Assembly (NCBI GenBank): GCA_013400115.1
Contig: VXBP01000347.1
Span: 1 to 64,000 of the forward strand
DNA: 64,000 nt
Direction: 5' to 3'
Source: Rhinopomastus cyanomelas
Lineage: Eukaryota > Chordata > Aves > Bucerotiformes > Rhinopomastidae
The position numbers and the translations under genes are program-made. The notes under the pieces are model-generated. The model was given only the letters and a program-made list of their open reading frames with translations. It did no database searches and had not been told where the DNA came from. This document shows positions 11,201 to 21,500 of the stretch, one piece after another. Every line of letters starts with the position of its first letter. The first letter of the stretch is position 1.

Positions 11201-14200
11201 TCCTCCACCACACAGCCCCAGGCTTCCTCGGGGCCAGCAGCTTCCAACGTCTGGGTCTTCCAGGCTGCAGGGTAACTAACCTCTGCACGTGGCCACTGGC
11301 CACCGGTGAACCACATGCCAAGGCAGCTGCTGTGCCACAGGGCCGTGCCGTAGTGGACTGCTGGCATCTGGGCATGCAGGGACACGTGTCAACCCCAACC
11401 CGCAGAACCCCGTGGCCACAGGGCTAACGTACTCCAGATGTACACCGCTGTCTGAATAACTCTCCAACAAGCCAGAGTGCAGCACAAACCCGTCACTTGC
11501 TCTCCCTCTCTCTGAGCTGGCAGCCCCTCCAGAGGGCTGGCATCTGCCTGTGCTCGGCTGGTGGCTGCGGGCCAGGAGCTGAGCACACGGTCCCTGCCGC
11601 CCCACGTGCCGCAGCAAGGCGCCGCGAGGGGCTACACCAGCCCGAGGTTAACTCAGACCCATCCCCTGAAGGCCCAGACTTAACTGGCTGGCCTTTAGTC
11701 AAGGGTAGTAACCATAGCTCCATGCTCTTGACATGCCATCAGACTACCTACAGCTCGCCGTGGCCACCTCCTGCTCCCAAAGCCTTGTCAAGAAGCAGCG
11801 ACGGGAACGCTGTGGCAGAGGAAAACCCTTCACTGGTGCTGCCTCTGCCCCCAGAACAGAGGGGTGGGCAGGAGAGCAGCTACGCCACAGAGCAGCCCCG
11901 TCCCATCTACCCACCTTGTCATGCTTCTCGAAGACACGCTGCAGGAACTGGTAGCCCAAGTGGTTCAGCTCCGTGGAGCAGCCCAGGGGAAGGCGAAACC
12001 TGTTGGCAGACACTCAAGTGAGCCTCCTCAAGCCCTGGACAAAAGGCAGCACATGCAAACAGCTCTTTAGCCAGCCCCCAGCTTGCCCAGAGCACACAGC
12101 TCCTTGATGCCCCGCTGCTTGAGGCCAGCACTTGCCTCCAGGCCTGGCCCCTCGTTTTGGGGAGAAGCCCTCAGCGGTGCCCAGGGGATTCTCCTCAGCA
12201 CATTCACACTGCTCACGCAGCCAGGCAGACAAGGCACCCTTTGCTCTGCCTGGGGTCCCAGGGCACTTCCCACCAGCAGTGGCTCCATCACCTCCCTGTG
12301 CTGCCTGGGGAGAGGCAGTTCACTAGCCAAACACTTGCGTCACGGCCAGTTCAGCACCTTGGGCTAGCAGGGAGCAGAGATGGCAGCTGCAGAATCAGCT
12401 GGGAAAGCTGCGCTGACAGCTCACAGCTCCTGACAGAGCCTTTCTGCCTCATCTCAGGCAGAGCCTTCACAAGCTCACTCTGATGTCGAGGAGTCAGGGA
12501 CACGCCTGCGTTTCTCACCTACCCCGCAGCCAGTGGCACACTCAGAGGTCCAGGGCTCATGGTGTTTATCACCACGGCCACGTGTCAGCTCCTGCCCACA
12601 GGGGAAGCTGGGGAGGGTGAACCTCACCACGAGCGAGAGGAGGCGATGCAGCCGCGGCCCAGGAGCGCGCAGAGGCCAGCGTGCGGCAAGGAGCCAGCAA
12701 GCGTGCCGGGGAGCCCGAGCTGTGCAGCGTGGGGGTGTCACACCCTGCCTGCCTGCCTGTGCAGTGAGGACACGCACTGTGGGTAGAGGTAGTCATCTGT
12801 CAGCTCCAGCTCGTCATCGTAACCAAAGCGGCGAAGGATGGTCCAGGTGGTCTCGTGTCGGCCCCTCTGGATGAAGAGCGTGTTGAGGAAGAGGAAGCCT
12901 GCAGGAGAGACCAGGCAGCTCAGACTCAGTGGGCCCAGCCAGCAGCCTCAGTGATTTTGCTCATTGGGACCATGCTTTCCCTAGGAAAACGGGCAGCTCA
13001 GAGCCACAGTAGCCACAGCAGGCTCAGGGACTAGGAAGGCTCGGAACGAAAGCCAGGAGGCTCAGCCCACGGACAGAGCCCCTCGCCACGCGCTGAAGGA
13101 GAGGAGTCCCTCCGGCCCTCGACGTGAAGGGGCAGAGAGCCCCTGTGCTGTTACCATTCAGCGTCAGGCCGTTGTCCTGCACCCCATCTGTAGTGTTTTT
13201 CCACACAACCATCTTCACATCCTCCAGGGCCTGGGGAGCCAGCGGGTTTCCAAAGCAGGACTTCTATCTCCCAGGACAAAGAAGTTCATTGTCAGCAAAG
13301 CCCACGGGCAGCACAACCCTCTGTCTGCTAGCAGCCCTCTCCCCTGGAGAGAAGGTGTTTCCAGGAAACAAAATCCACCCAGCTCGAGGGTCGGTGCCTC
13401 AGCTCCACAGGCAGCCCTACCTGGAAGTAGTTGAGTTCATCGTCACTGAGGATCTGGTTGTTATCCTGGTCTGAGAGGTTGAAAATCCGGGTCAGCGCTC
13501 GTGCACACGCAGGCTTCAGCTGCAAGGAACCAACCATGGTGACAAAACCAGGGCACTGTCTTCAGTCTGGCTCTTCCTCCTGCCTCCTGAAACCTCCCCC
13601 ACAGAGAAGTTCCCTTCCTGCAGTGGCTGAGGGCACAGCCTGGCTACACCAGTACCACAGCTGGGAGCCAGACGCGGAACAGCCCGCGCGGAGGGCTTCT
13701 CCTGGACCGTTCCCTGCAGGGCTAACACCTGGTCTGGAGGGCTTCTACTCCAACATACCCCGTGCTGTTACAGATCTCTCCAGCCTGAGCACAGGGAGAG
13801 GTGCCCTCCCCTTGTTCTGGGTGCCCTGGCCCAGGCTCCCTCCTACGCAGGGAGGGATCAGACCAGAGTGCTGCGACGGGAGAGCGGCTCCTCCAGAGAC
13901 TGTGAACAACGTGCTTCCTACCTGCTTCTCCTCTGGGTCATAGAGTGGGGCAGTGGGGTGCAGCACAGCTTTCTGGGCATAGTAGAAAAGCTCCGAGATG
14001 TTCTTGAGGTTCTTGGCAGAGCACTGGGGATGAAAAGGAAGAGGCAGCCCTGTGAGCAGGGGCAGGAGATGGGCTGGCGACAAGTGGAAGCGATGGGCTC
14101 CCTGACCAGACAAGCTGCTCCCCAAAGCACCAGGTAATGAGTGTCCCCCATGAGGAAGAACCAAAAGAAACCCCCCTGCTCAGGCTCACTGCTTTACTGC

Positions 14201-17200
14201 ACTTGTTCCACAGCTCCAGGGCAAACAGGCACTGCACGCCAACTCCAACACCAGTTACAGCTAGGGAGCTGCAGGAGGAGGACACCAAAATCTACCCCAT
14301 GAAGAAGGCAAAGGACTGAAGCCTAAACCAAGGGCCTCCAGACTCACCCAAGGGTGTTTCTGCAACGTGACACTAGCAGAGCACCTCTCTGCCAGCTTCA
14401 AGGCTCCTTGGCCTGCGCCACACAAGTGCTTCCTACCCTCCAGGGAGGAACTGGCAGAAAGCCTTCCAGCCCCCTCACCTCCACACACGTCTCGATCTCA
14501 GAGAACTGGTTCATGATGGGCAGGATGACATCCATGGAGCTCCCCACCTGCAGGTCAGACTTGTTTCCCACCAAAATAATGGGGATCCTGGGAAGGAGAG
14601 ACACAGCGTCAGAGAGCACCAGTGAGGCCACCCCTCTCTCTGTCTCAGCACCCTCCTGACCAGGGAATCTTCCCTGCCCTCTTCTGCAGGGCCCACAGCA
14701 GCTTCCTTGCCTCCCCTGTTTGGGACCATCCATCTGGAGAAACAGGCTGCCTGATCCCACTTAGGCTTTCACCCAGCAGCCATATGTTCAGGGGCCTTTA
14801 ATCCAGCACGGCCGCCCCAGCGACCCGCACGCTGCGGCTGCCGTGCTCCCAACGTTCCTCTGCTGCAGGTGGTCTGGTGAAGCGCTTTGGATCTCAGTGC
14901 CCCCAGAGGTGGCAGGCACCCCCAGCCTGCAGAAGCCCACAAGCCCGCGGCACACGCAGTACCTGGAGCCCTTCTCGACGCCCCCGTTCACCATGGGGAT
15001 CCACTTGGTGCGAATCTGCAAGGTGAGCACAGGGCAAGGGCCGTCAGTGCAGCCCGGGCAGCGAGAGGCAGCTCCCCGCACAGCTCGGGCGCGGCGGCAG
15101 GCAGCAGGGCCCCGCTGCCATCTGCTCCCTGGCGCTCCCCCGGAGCAGCTGGCAGAGCAGACCCAGGGATGCTGGCTGCCAGCAGAAGGATGTGACAAGC
15201 CTGCTGCCCCTCCTGCTAACATGAGAGGACAAACCAGGACCAGGCTCAGCCTGCCTCTGCTTGCACTGCTCTTAAACCCCAAACCCCCCAAGGACTGGGA
15301 ACTGCTTCCCCTCTAGGGGAAGACAGCTGCTGGAGTGGGACCGCTCAGGGTGCCAGAGGGGCGTCAGTTACCTTCTCAATCGTGGCCTCCTTGGTAACGT
15401 CGTACACCACACAGACCACGTTGGCCTGCAAGAGAACAGCGGCGCGGAGCCGTGAGGAGGGTCACCGCCGTGCACCCACCGCAGCAGGGAGGCGGCCAGA
15501 GCCCAGGGCAGGGCTGGGGCCACAGGCTGGCCCGTGGCCAGGCAGCCCCGGCGGCACAGGCGTGCTGATGCCGTGCTCGCCGTCGCCTGGCAGCTGTGGC
15601 TGAGCACGCGTGAGCGTCCGCACAGCCCACCGACAGCGGTGATGCGCTGGCTGTCAGCACGAGCTGTGCGACGGCCCGTTCAGGGCACAGGCCAGCTCCT
15701 CAGGAGCACTGTCCATATCCCACACCCTGGTTCTCTGCTCCCCTTCTGTGACCTCTCTGCCCTCCACCTCTTCCCTCCCCAGCCCAGTGCAGGCACTGCT
15801 GGCACCACTGGTTTATCCGAAGCAGTCAGGAGGAATCACTGGCCCTTTCAGAGAGAGTTCAGTGCTAATCCTGACAACACACAGGGGTTTAGGCAGGATT
15901 TTCTGTAAGCTCTTGCTGTCTGGGTGGAGGAAGCACTGTGCCCACTGGACCACCTCCCCAGCCACTAGCCAGCAAAGTGGAGGTTAAACAGCTTTGCTCA
16001 GGTGAGATGCACTGAGAAGAGATGCTTTTATTGCCAGTAATCAAGAGATTCTCCTCTGTGCAGAGCTGAGGTTAATCTCAGGGTAAAACCAGGCAGCTGG
16101 GCCCACACCAGCCACCTGGTCAGGTTATTTCTCCAAGGGTCATGGGACCTCTTGTCTGTCCCTGAGGCTTCAGCTGACAAACGAATTCCTGCGCCACTTC
16201 TTCATCAGGCAGCCACAGGGACCTAAGGCAGGGAGCAGGGGCACGTCCCACCCAAGCTCAGCCCCACTGCTGCTCCCCTGTCTCTCAGGAACAGCACCCT
16301 CCTGCTCCTGGTGGGCAGCAAGCTGCCCCGTACTGCTTTCCTTCTGGAGGCTCCCTGCAGCACCAGGACAAGCCACACAAACCAGAGAGAGATTAAACAA
16401 ACCTCTAGACAAACCAACGGCACTAATCCACAGATAACCAACTGCCTGTGTATCCCTCAGACACTAACAGGGAGAGCAGGTAGCCACATCACTTGCCAGC
16501 TGTCCCACAGAGCCCTGCTTACCTTTGCAATCTCTTCCTGCAGCTCGTCCTCAGTCTGCTCCGATTCTGAAAGGGGAAGAGAAGCCATCACCCGCCACCC
16601 CCGGCAGTGAGGATCCCTCCTTGCTCCCCTCAGCCAGGCAGAGGCAGGGAGAAGCAAGGCTGCAGGGATGGAAGAGGACAGGGCCTACCTGAGTAGTCTA
16701 CTATGTGTGTGGGGACCTTCTCAGGGGTGACATCAGCCGGGATCGTGATCTCCTCTGCACGAGGAGGCACCTGCAAAGCCAGCAGACTCTGGTCAAGTCA
16801 GCTGTACCAAACACAACTGAAGACAGACAATGAGGGACTTCAGATCCCAGCGTGGCTGCTGCTCAGTGTCCTCCCTAACAGGAAATGATGAGCTCCAGAC
16901 CTGGGCTGGCCCACCAGGCTGCCCTGTGGCCAGCTACACCTCAGCCTCCACATGGCCAAGATCCCTGTGGTGAAAGTTCCAGCCACCTCCCAACCCCAAG
17001 TGCTCCCCTGAGATGCAGATCTTGACCGCAGAAGGTGGCTGTCAGGCAAGTCAGTGCTGCTGCCTCTACTACAGCTCCAGAGATAAGCTCCAGAGATAAG
17101 CACCCCCCAGCAATCAAGCCTGACCTCATGGCAGCTGGGAGAAGCACTAAGCGGATTTGTCTGGGCTTTGCTGTGAGAGCAGAGGGGATAGTGCTTCCCC

Positions 17201-18254
17201 TAGCCCCCGGAGCTGATGCTTCCCAGAGCAAGCAGTCACAAAGGGCACCAGGGGGAGAAGCCATACCAGGCAACACACCCAGCCAGACCAATCCCATTTC
17301 CCTGAATGAACTGTGATGGGACAATGAACTGCAGAGCCTGAGGCTGCAAGCAGCAGTGCAGGTGAGCTGAAGGCTGCTCCTTGCAGATCGCAGGTACAGA
17401 AGGGCAGGGAATGCAGCTCAGGCCCTTCCACAGGCTCTGTGCCAGTGCCCCCACAGCCAGGCTGGAGCTGGAGAGCAAACAGCTCTGCCGTGTGGGTCAA
17501 GGTGGGGCTCCATGACTTGCTGCACAGGTGAGCACAGACTCCAAGCCACAACAAGCAAGGGTCTGGGAGGCACCTACATCCCTCCCCAGCGCAGCCAGGG
17601 CTCCACACCAGGGATTAGAGCTCAAACACCATTGCAGCTGAAGCCCAGCAGTGCTCACAGGCTCCAGCTCACCTGAAGCAGCTCCACGGCTGCAGGGAGC
17701 TGCAGTCACCTCCCACCAGCCCCGCTTCGGGCCAGAAATGACCCCCTGCAGCCGGGCAGAGAACCCAGAGACAGGGCTCCCCCTCGCACTCACCTCTTCT
17801 GGGAACTCCTCGCCTACCAGAGCCATGATCAGAGATGTCTTCCCCACCTGAGCTAGGAAAGAAAGGGAGGGCACTGGCACCAGCCCGGCGCAGCTTCAGC
17901 GGGACAAGGGCCAAAGGCAGACCGGGCCGAGGGCAGTCACAGCCCCGAGGCGGGACAAGAGGACGCCGGGCACTTCCCCCTGCAGGAGACCTCGGGGCGG
18001 CGGCCGGTAACGCAGGGCAGGCCTTCAGCCCGGCTGCCTGGAGGGAGCCCCTGGGGCGGGCCCCGCTCGAACCACCCCCCAAGCGGGAGCCTGTGGCGCT
18101 GCGGGGCCGTCACGGAGGGGACAGGGGCAGGCCTCGCCGTTCCTCCCCCGGCCTTCCCAGCAGGGCACAGCTCTCCCGGTGCCGGGGCGCCCCGCGGCAC
18201 CCCCACGCCGGCCTTACCCTCCCCCAGCAGGAGGATCCGCACGTCCCGCTTCAT
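8222..18254 (-). CDS. RHOT2: RHOT2 (Miro2), mitochondrial Rho GTPase 2
   Basis: Nineteen exons, 618 residues, the family's usual length: 18254-18218, 17852-17794, 16770-16689, 16566-16523, 15425-15372, 15015-14963, 14587-14479, 14023-13922, 13519-13421, 13263-13155, 12898-12778, 11999-11915, 10966-10821, 10730-10630, 10553-10423, 10126-10046, 9931-9809, 9719-9517, 8339-8222. The N-terminal GTPase has P-loop GEAQVGKT (11-18), NKSD (118-121) and CSAK (147-150). EF-hand loops lie at 197-208 (DQDNNQILSDDE) and 317-328 (DKDQDGALSPAE). The C-terminal GTPase has P-loop GARGAGKS (425-432) and SKRD (527-530). The C-terminal helix (about 591-614), followed by LAKNK, anchors the protein in the outer mitochondrial membrane. 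Miro proteins link mitochondria to kinesin/dynein adaptors and respond to calcium. Start MKRDVRILLLGE is the conserved Miro start. Every intron is GT-AG. The exon 18 donor is unusual (see findings). Confidence 0.97.
8340..9516 (-). other. RHOT2: RHOT2 intron 18, with in-frame stop and poly(A)-like signals
   Basis: This last intron is the longest in the gene. Reading on from exon 18 reaches a TAG within four bases of the exon end. An AT-rich island (about 8812-8920) holds minus-strand AATAAA hexamers at 8822-8817 and 8918-8913, the only ones I noticed in the gene body. Together these could support an alternative terminal exon. Confidence 0.6.
8812..8920. promoter_or_regulatory. AT-rich island with poly(A)-like hexamers on both strands
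   Basis: The island contains tatttattta, gatatattaag, aatatttaaa and aaaataaag in a strongly GC-rich neighbourhood. Minus-strand AATAAA occurs at 8822-8817 and 8918-8913, and plus-strand AATAAA near 8902. It resembles the end of a 3' UTR, but no annotated transcript ends here. Confidence 0.4.
15426..16522 (-). other. RHOT2: RHOT2 intron 4
   Basis: This 1.1-kb intron lies between the exons encoding EEIAK and ANVVCVVYD. I see no repeat tail, RNA gene or extra exon in it. Confidence 0.6.
16771..17793 (-). other. RHOT2: RHOT2 intron 2
   Basis: A 1.0-kb intron that follows the exon encoding the P-loop. A small direct repeat, ctccagagataagc, lies near 17080-17105. Nothing else is recognisable. 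Confidence 0.6.
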
Positions 18255-18330
18255 GGCGGGGCCGCCGCGTCCTGCCGCCACTTCCGGCTGCACCAGCGAG
18301 CGGCGGCGCGGAGCGGCCGAGCACGGCGTG

Positions 18331-18344
18331 GCGCCCCCTGGCGG
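18331..18344 (-). promoter_or_regulatory. CTCF-like motif, copy 1
   Basis: The plus strand reads gcgccccctggcgg. This is the reverse complement of CCGCCAGGGGGCGC and matches the core of the vertebrate CTCF consensus (CCACCAGGGGGCGC) with one difference. Binding is inferred from sequence only. Confidence 0.6.
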
Positions 18345-18366
18345 GCGGCGGCGCGGAGCGGCCGGG

Positions 18367-18380
18367 GCGCCCCCTGGCGG
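18367..18380 (-). promoter_or_regulatory. CTCF-like motif, copy 2
   Basis: An identical 14-bp core to copy 1, on the same strand and 36 bp away. Both lie within a duplicated block that also contains ggcgcggagcggcc. The pair sits between the WDR90 poly(A) signal and the RHOT2 start. Confidence 0.6.
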
Positions 18381-18430
18381 ACGGCGGTGGGCGCAGCAAG
18401 CCCAGACCTCCCGCCTTCCACTCTCCACCT

Positions 18431-18436
18431 TTTATT
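18431..18436 (-). terminator. WDR90: WDR90 poly(A) signal AATAAA
   Basis: The plus strand tttatt gives AATAAA on the minus strand, about 150 nt after the WDR90 stop codon and 177 bp before the RHOT2 start codon. It is well placed and canonical. Confidence 0.8.
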
Positions 18437-18587
18437 AACGAACCCGAAACACGACAAACCCCAAACACAACAAGACGGTGAAAAGGGGGACCCTACAACA
18501 CCAACCAGCACGGGCACGCAGGGAGCAGACTGGTGGTGTGTAACTAGGGCTGGCCACTGCCACTTGTTCCCCGGGGCAGATCCCGGC

Positions 18588-21500
18588 TCAGCCAGCCGGG
18601 AGCTCCCAAACGAGGACGGCGCTGTGCGAGGCTGTGAGGAGGTGGCGGCCCGACGGGGCAAAGCGGCAGAGATGGACCGAGTCGTCGTGGCCGGCGTAGT
18701 CCTGCGCGTCGCTGTCGGGGCAGTGCAGCAGCCTCAGGAGCCGCTCTGCAAGGAAAGGGGGGAACTCAGTGCTGTGGGCTTGGCCCCGACAGCAGCGCCG
18801 CTCCCCTCGCTGTGCGGGCCGAGGGCTGCCAGACCCCGTGTGCCGGGACAGACCGGCCCTCAACCGCTAGAGAGGAGGCGAGGGCAGAGCAGCTGCAGCT
18901 CTGTCACCCTGCAGAAAGGGATGTGGCAGCACTTGATAGTGCTGCTCCCTGATGGCTCCAAAGCACCGGGCCCAGCAGGTGCCCTGCAGCTCCAGGACAG
19001 GTGTGGGGCTCACCCCGCTCTGTCTCCTTCTCTGGAGATGTTTAAAACCTGCCTGGACGTGTTCCTGTGGAACCTGGTCTAGGGGATCCTGCTCTGGCAG
19101 GGGGATTGGACTGGATGATCTTTCGAGGTCCATTCCAGTCCCTAATGTTCTGTGATTCTGTGTCTGCACATTTCTCAAGTTTAAAGGACAAAGGGCACTT
19201 AGTTTCCCTTCACGCCCAGAAGAAGGGGAGATCCATCCCCTACCAAAGCCAACCTAGGGACAAAGATCCCTCAGGCACTCACCACCAAAGCCAATGGCCA
19301 TCAAGCACGCTGCAGGAGACAGGCTGAGCGACGTAGCGAAGTATGGCAAGGAGATCTTCTTGACTACCTGTGTTCCAGCAGAAGACAGCAACACCTCAGG
19401 AATGAGAAGGCAGGAGAGCAGAGCTGCTGCAGTGACCAGGAGGGTAAAGGGCTGGGGAAAGGTGAAGGAGATGCTGGCAGATGTGCAGCACCTCTCAAGA
19501 ATTCAGGAACTTTCCAGAGGAGACCCCACTCAGTATAAGACCATTAGAGCTCTGACAGACACCTTCCCTCCAGGCAGACTGAACAGACTGAATGGCAGCA
19601 GGGTGCCACAGCCCGAGGCAGGCCCCTGCTGCTCAACTTGGGCCAGACCCAGGAGTTTTGGAGATAAAAAGCTGTTGCCTTGGGCAGCTGCTCGCCTGAA
19701 CCCACCCCATCCCCTCAGCCTTGGCTCTAGGTGCAGGGTAGCATTGCCTTCCCCACCCTGCACCTTGTTGGACATGGCCATGGCCCTGCTCGGTGCAGGG
19801 TGGCCCATGGCACCCTGGCAGGGCACACGTACCTGCTTCTTATGCAGACTGTAAAACAAAGCTTCCTTCTGCAGCCCAAAGCCCACGTAGACCAGGGTCC
19901 CAGGTTCCCACGGGCAGAAAGCAGCCAGGCTGGGTGGGAGGCTGCTGGGACCCTAGGGACAGAAACCAAAGGGGATACAGTTGAGGGCAGCTTCTCCACC
20001 CCAACCCAGTGCAGTGAGGGTCAAAAGGAGAGCACAGAAGGACACCACTAGCAGGGAATTAGCGCTTCCTCCCTCTTGCATTGCTCTCTCAGACGTGCAC
20101 ACTGCCATGGAAACCTGCAGCAAGTTGTTTACTGTCACATGAACAGGGCACCTGAAGGTCCAACAGCTTGAATTTCCACTGAGGTATCGTTGCAGGGGCG
20201 GGAGGTGGCGTTGAGTTGTTGAAGAAGAGAGCCCAGAAAATAGATCTTTAGGAATGGATGCAAAATGAATTCTTCCTCTGTGGGGAGACCTATCGTGGTT
20301 CCCCTTAAGGGGAAACCAATCCTTTGGAAACAGACAGAAGAACTCATGATGGAAGGCAGCTGCTGTACAGGCCTGGTCTGTGCCTGGCCATGAGGGTGGC
20401 AGGCTGCTTGCTCCCCAAAGACAGCCAGCTCCCTCCTACTGCATGCCAGTGCATGTGCACCGGGGACCATCTCCGTGTCCTGTCCAACACTGGCCCTCCA
20501 GCATGCGTCCTGCTGCCCAGATCCACACTTGGGTTGGAGCCAGAGAGCTCTGCACAGCGCTGCAGACACACACAGCTGGAGTACTTGGAGCTGTGCTTCC
20601 TGGCCCTGAATATTCATGACCCTCTTTGGGACTGTCAAAGGTAGCAGCAGACTCCTCAGAAATGCTGCCTCTGTTTTGTACCGCTCAGGGCTGTCAGCTC
20701 TGTCCTTGACTCCTCTGCTTACACAGTCAGCACCTGCTGGCTGTTAGCTACAACTCCCACTGCCTTTCCACACGAAAAGGTGAGTTAGCAGGACACTCTA
20801 CAAGCCACAGAAGTAATCAAAGATGACTCTCCTTTGGTCCCATCCGGCTCAGAGCCTCAAGGCACCTCTTCTCCACCTCAGCTATCGCCCATACCCACGC
20901 CCTGGGGTTGTCAGGTGGCAACAGGGGCCACACTTACTCACCTCTGGGCTGGCAGGAGCTGAGAAGCTGAGCCAGTCGAGGAGCTCACATCTATCCTTCA
21001 GCCAGTCTGAGGCCCAGACACTGACCCGCCGGTCTGCACTGGTGGCTAGCCAGAGCTCGTCTCCTTTCACCCCAAAGTCGTGGTACTATGGAAGATAAAA
21101 GGAACTCTGTGACTGCAGCAGCACAGAAGCTTGAAAGGAAGCTGCCACTGGAGCTAGCATGAGGCAGGAGCTCGTGGGACTATAGGAAATGGACAGTGGG
21201 AAAACCTCCATCGGGGCACTGCTTAAAGACATGGAGCAAGACAGGACAAAGGAGCCATGGGCTGGAACCAGCAGCGTGCTGCAGGCTGAAAGCTCTGGCA
21301 AAAGAGGCTCCTGCAGAAGGAGCAAGTGCCTGGCCTGAACAACAGAGACTTCTTCCCCTGGGATGTCCTCCACATCTGTACAGCAACTCGGGGAGAGCCT
21401 GCTGACACATCACCTAAGATCTTCAGGGGAATCCCTCAAGTCCAGAATTACCAGGGGACACAGCCTCGCAGCACGGATGGTTTTAAAGCCCTAGAACTTT

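Larger units (their letters stand above)
17900..18400 (-). promoter_or_regulatory. RHOT2: CpG island and RHOT2 promoter region
   Basis: CpG-dense sequence surrounds RHOT2 exon 1 (ATG at 18254-18252). Its upstream half occupies the 333 bp between the WDR90 stop and the RHOT2 start, so the promoter directly abuts the WDR90 3' end. It includes the duplicated CTCF-like block at 18301-18380. Confidence 0.7.

Noticed and set aside
10045..11385. Long minus-strand open frame (446 codons)
   Set aside because: It reads through several RHOT2 exons and introns in mostly the wrong frame; the spliced RHOT2 model explains the real coding pieces.
17835..19082. Long plus-strand open frame (415 codons) across the RHOT2/WDR90 boundary
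   Set aside because: It runs through CpG-rich promoter sequence and antisense to well-supported exons, and has low-complexity Arg/Pro/Gly composition. This is a stop-poor GC-rich artefact.
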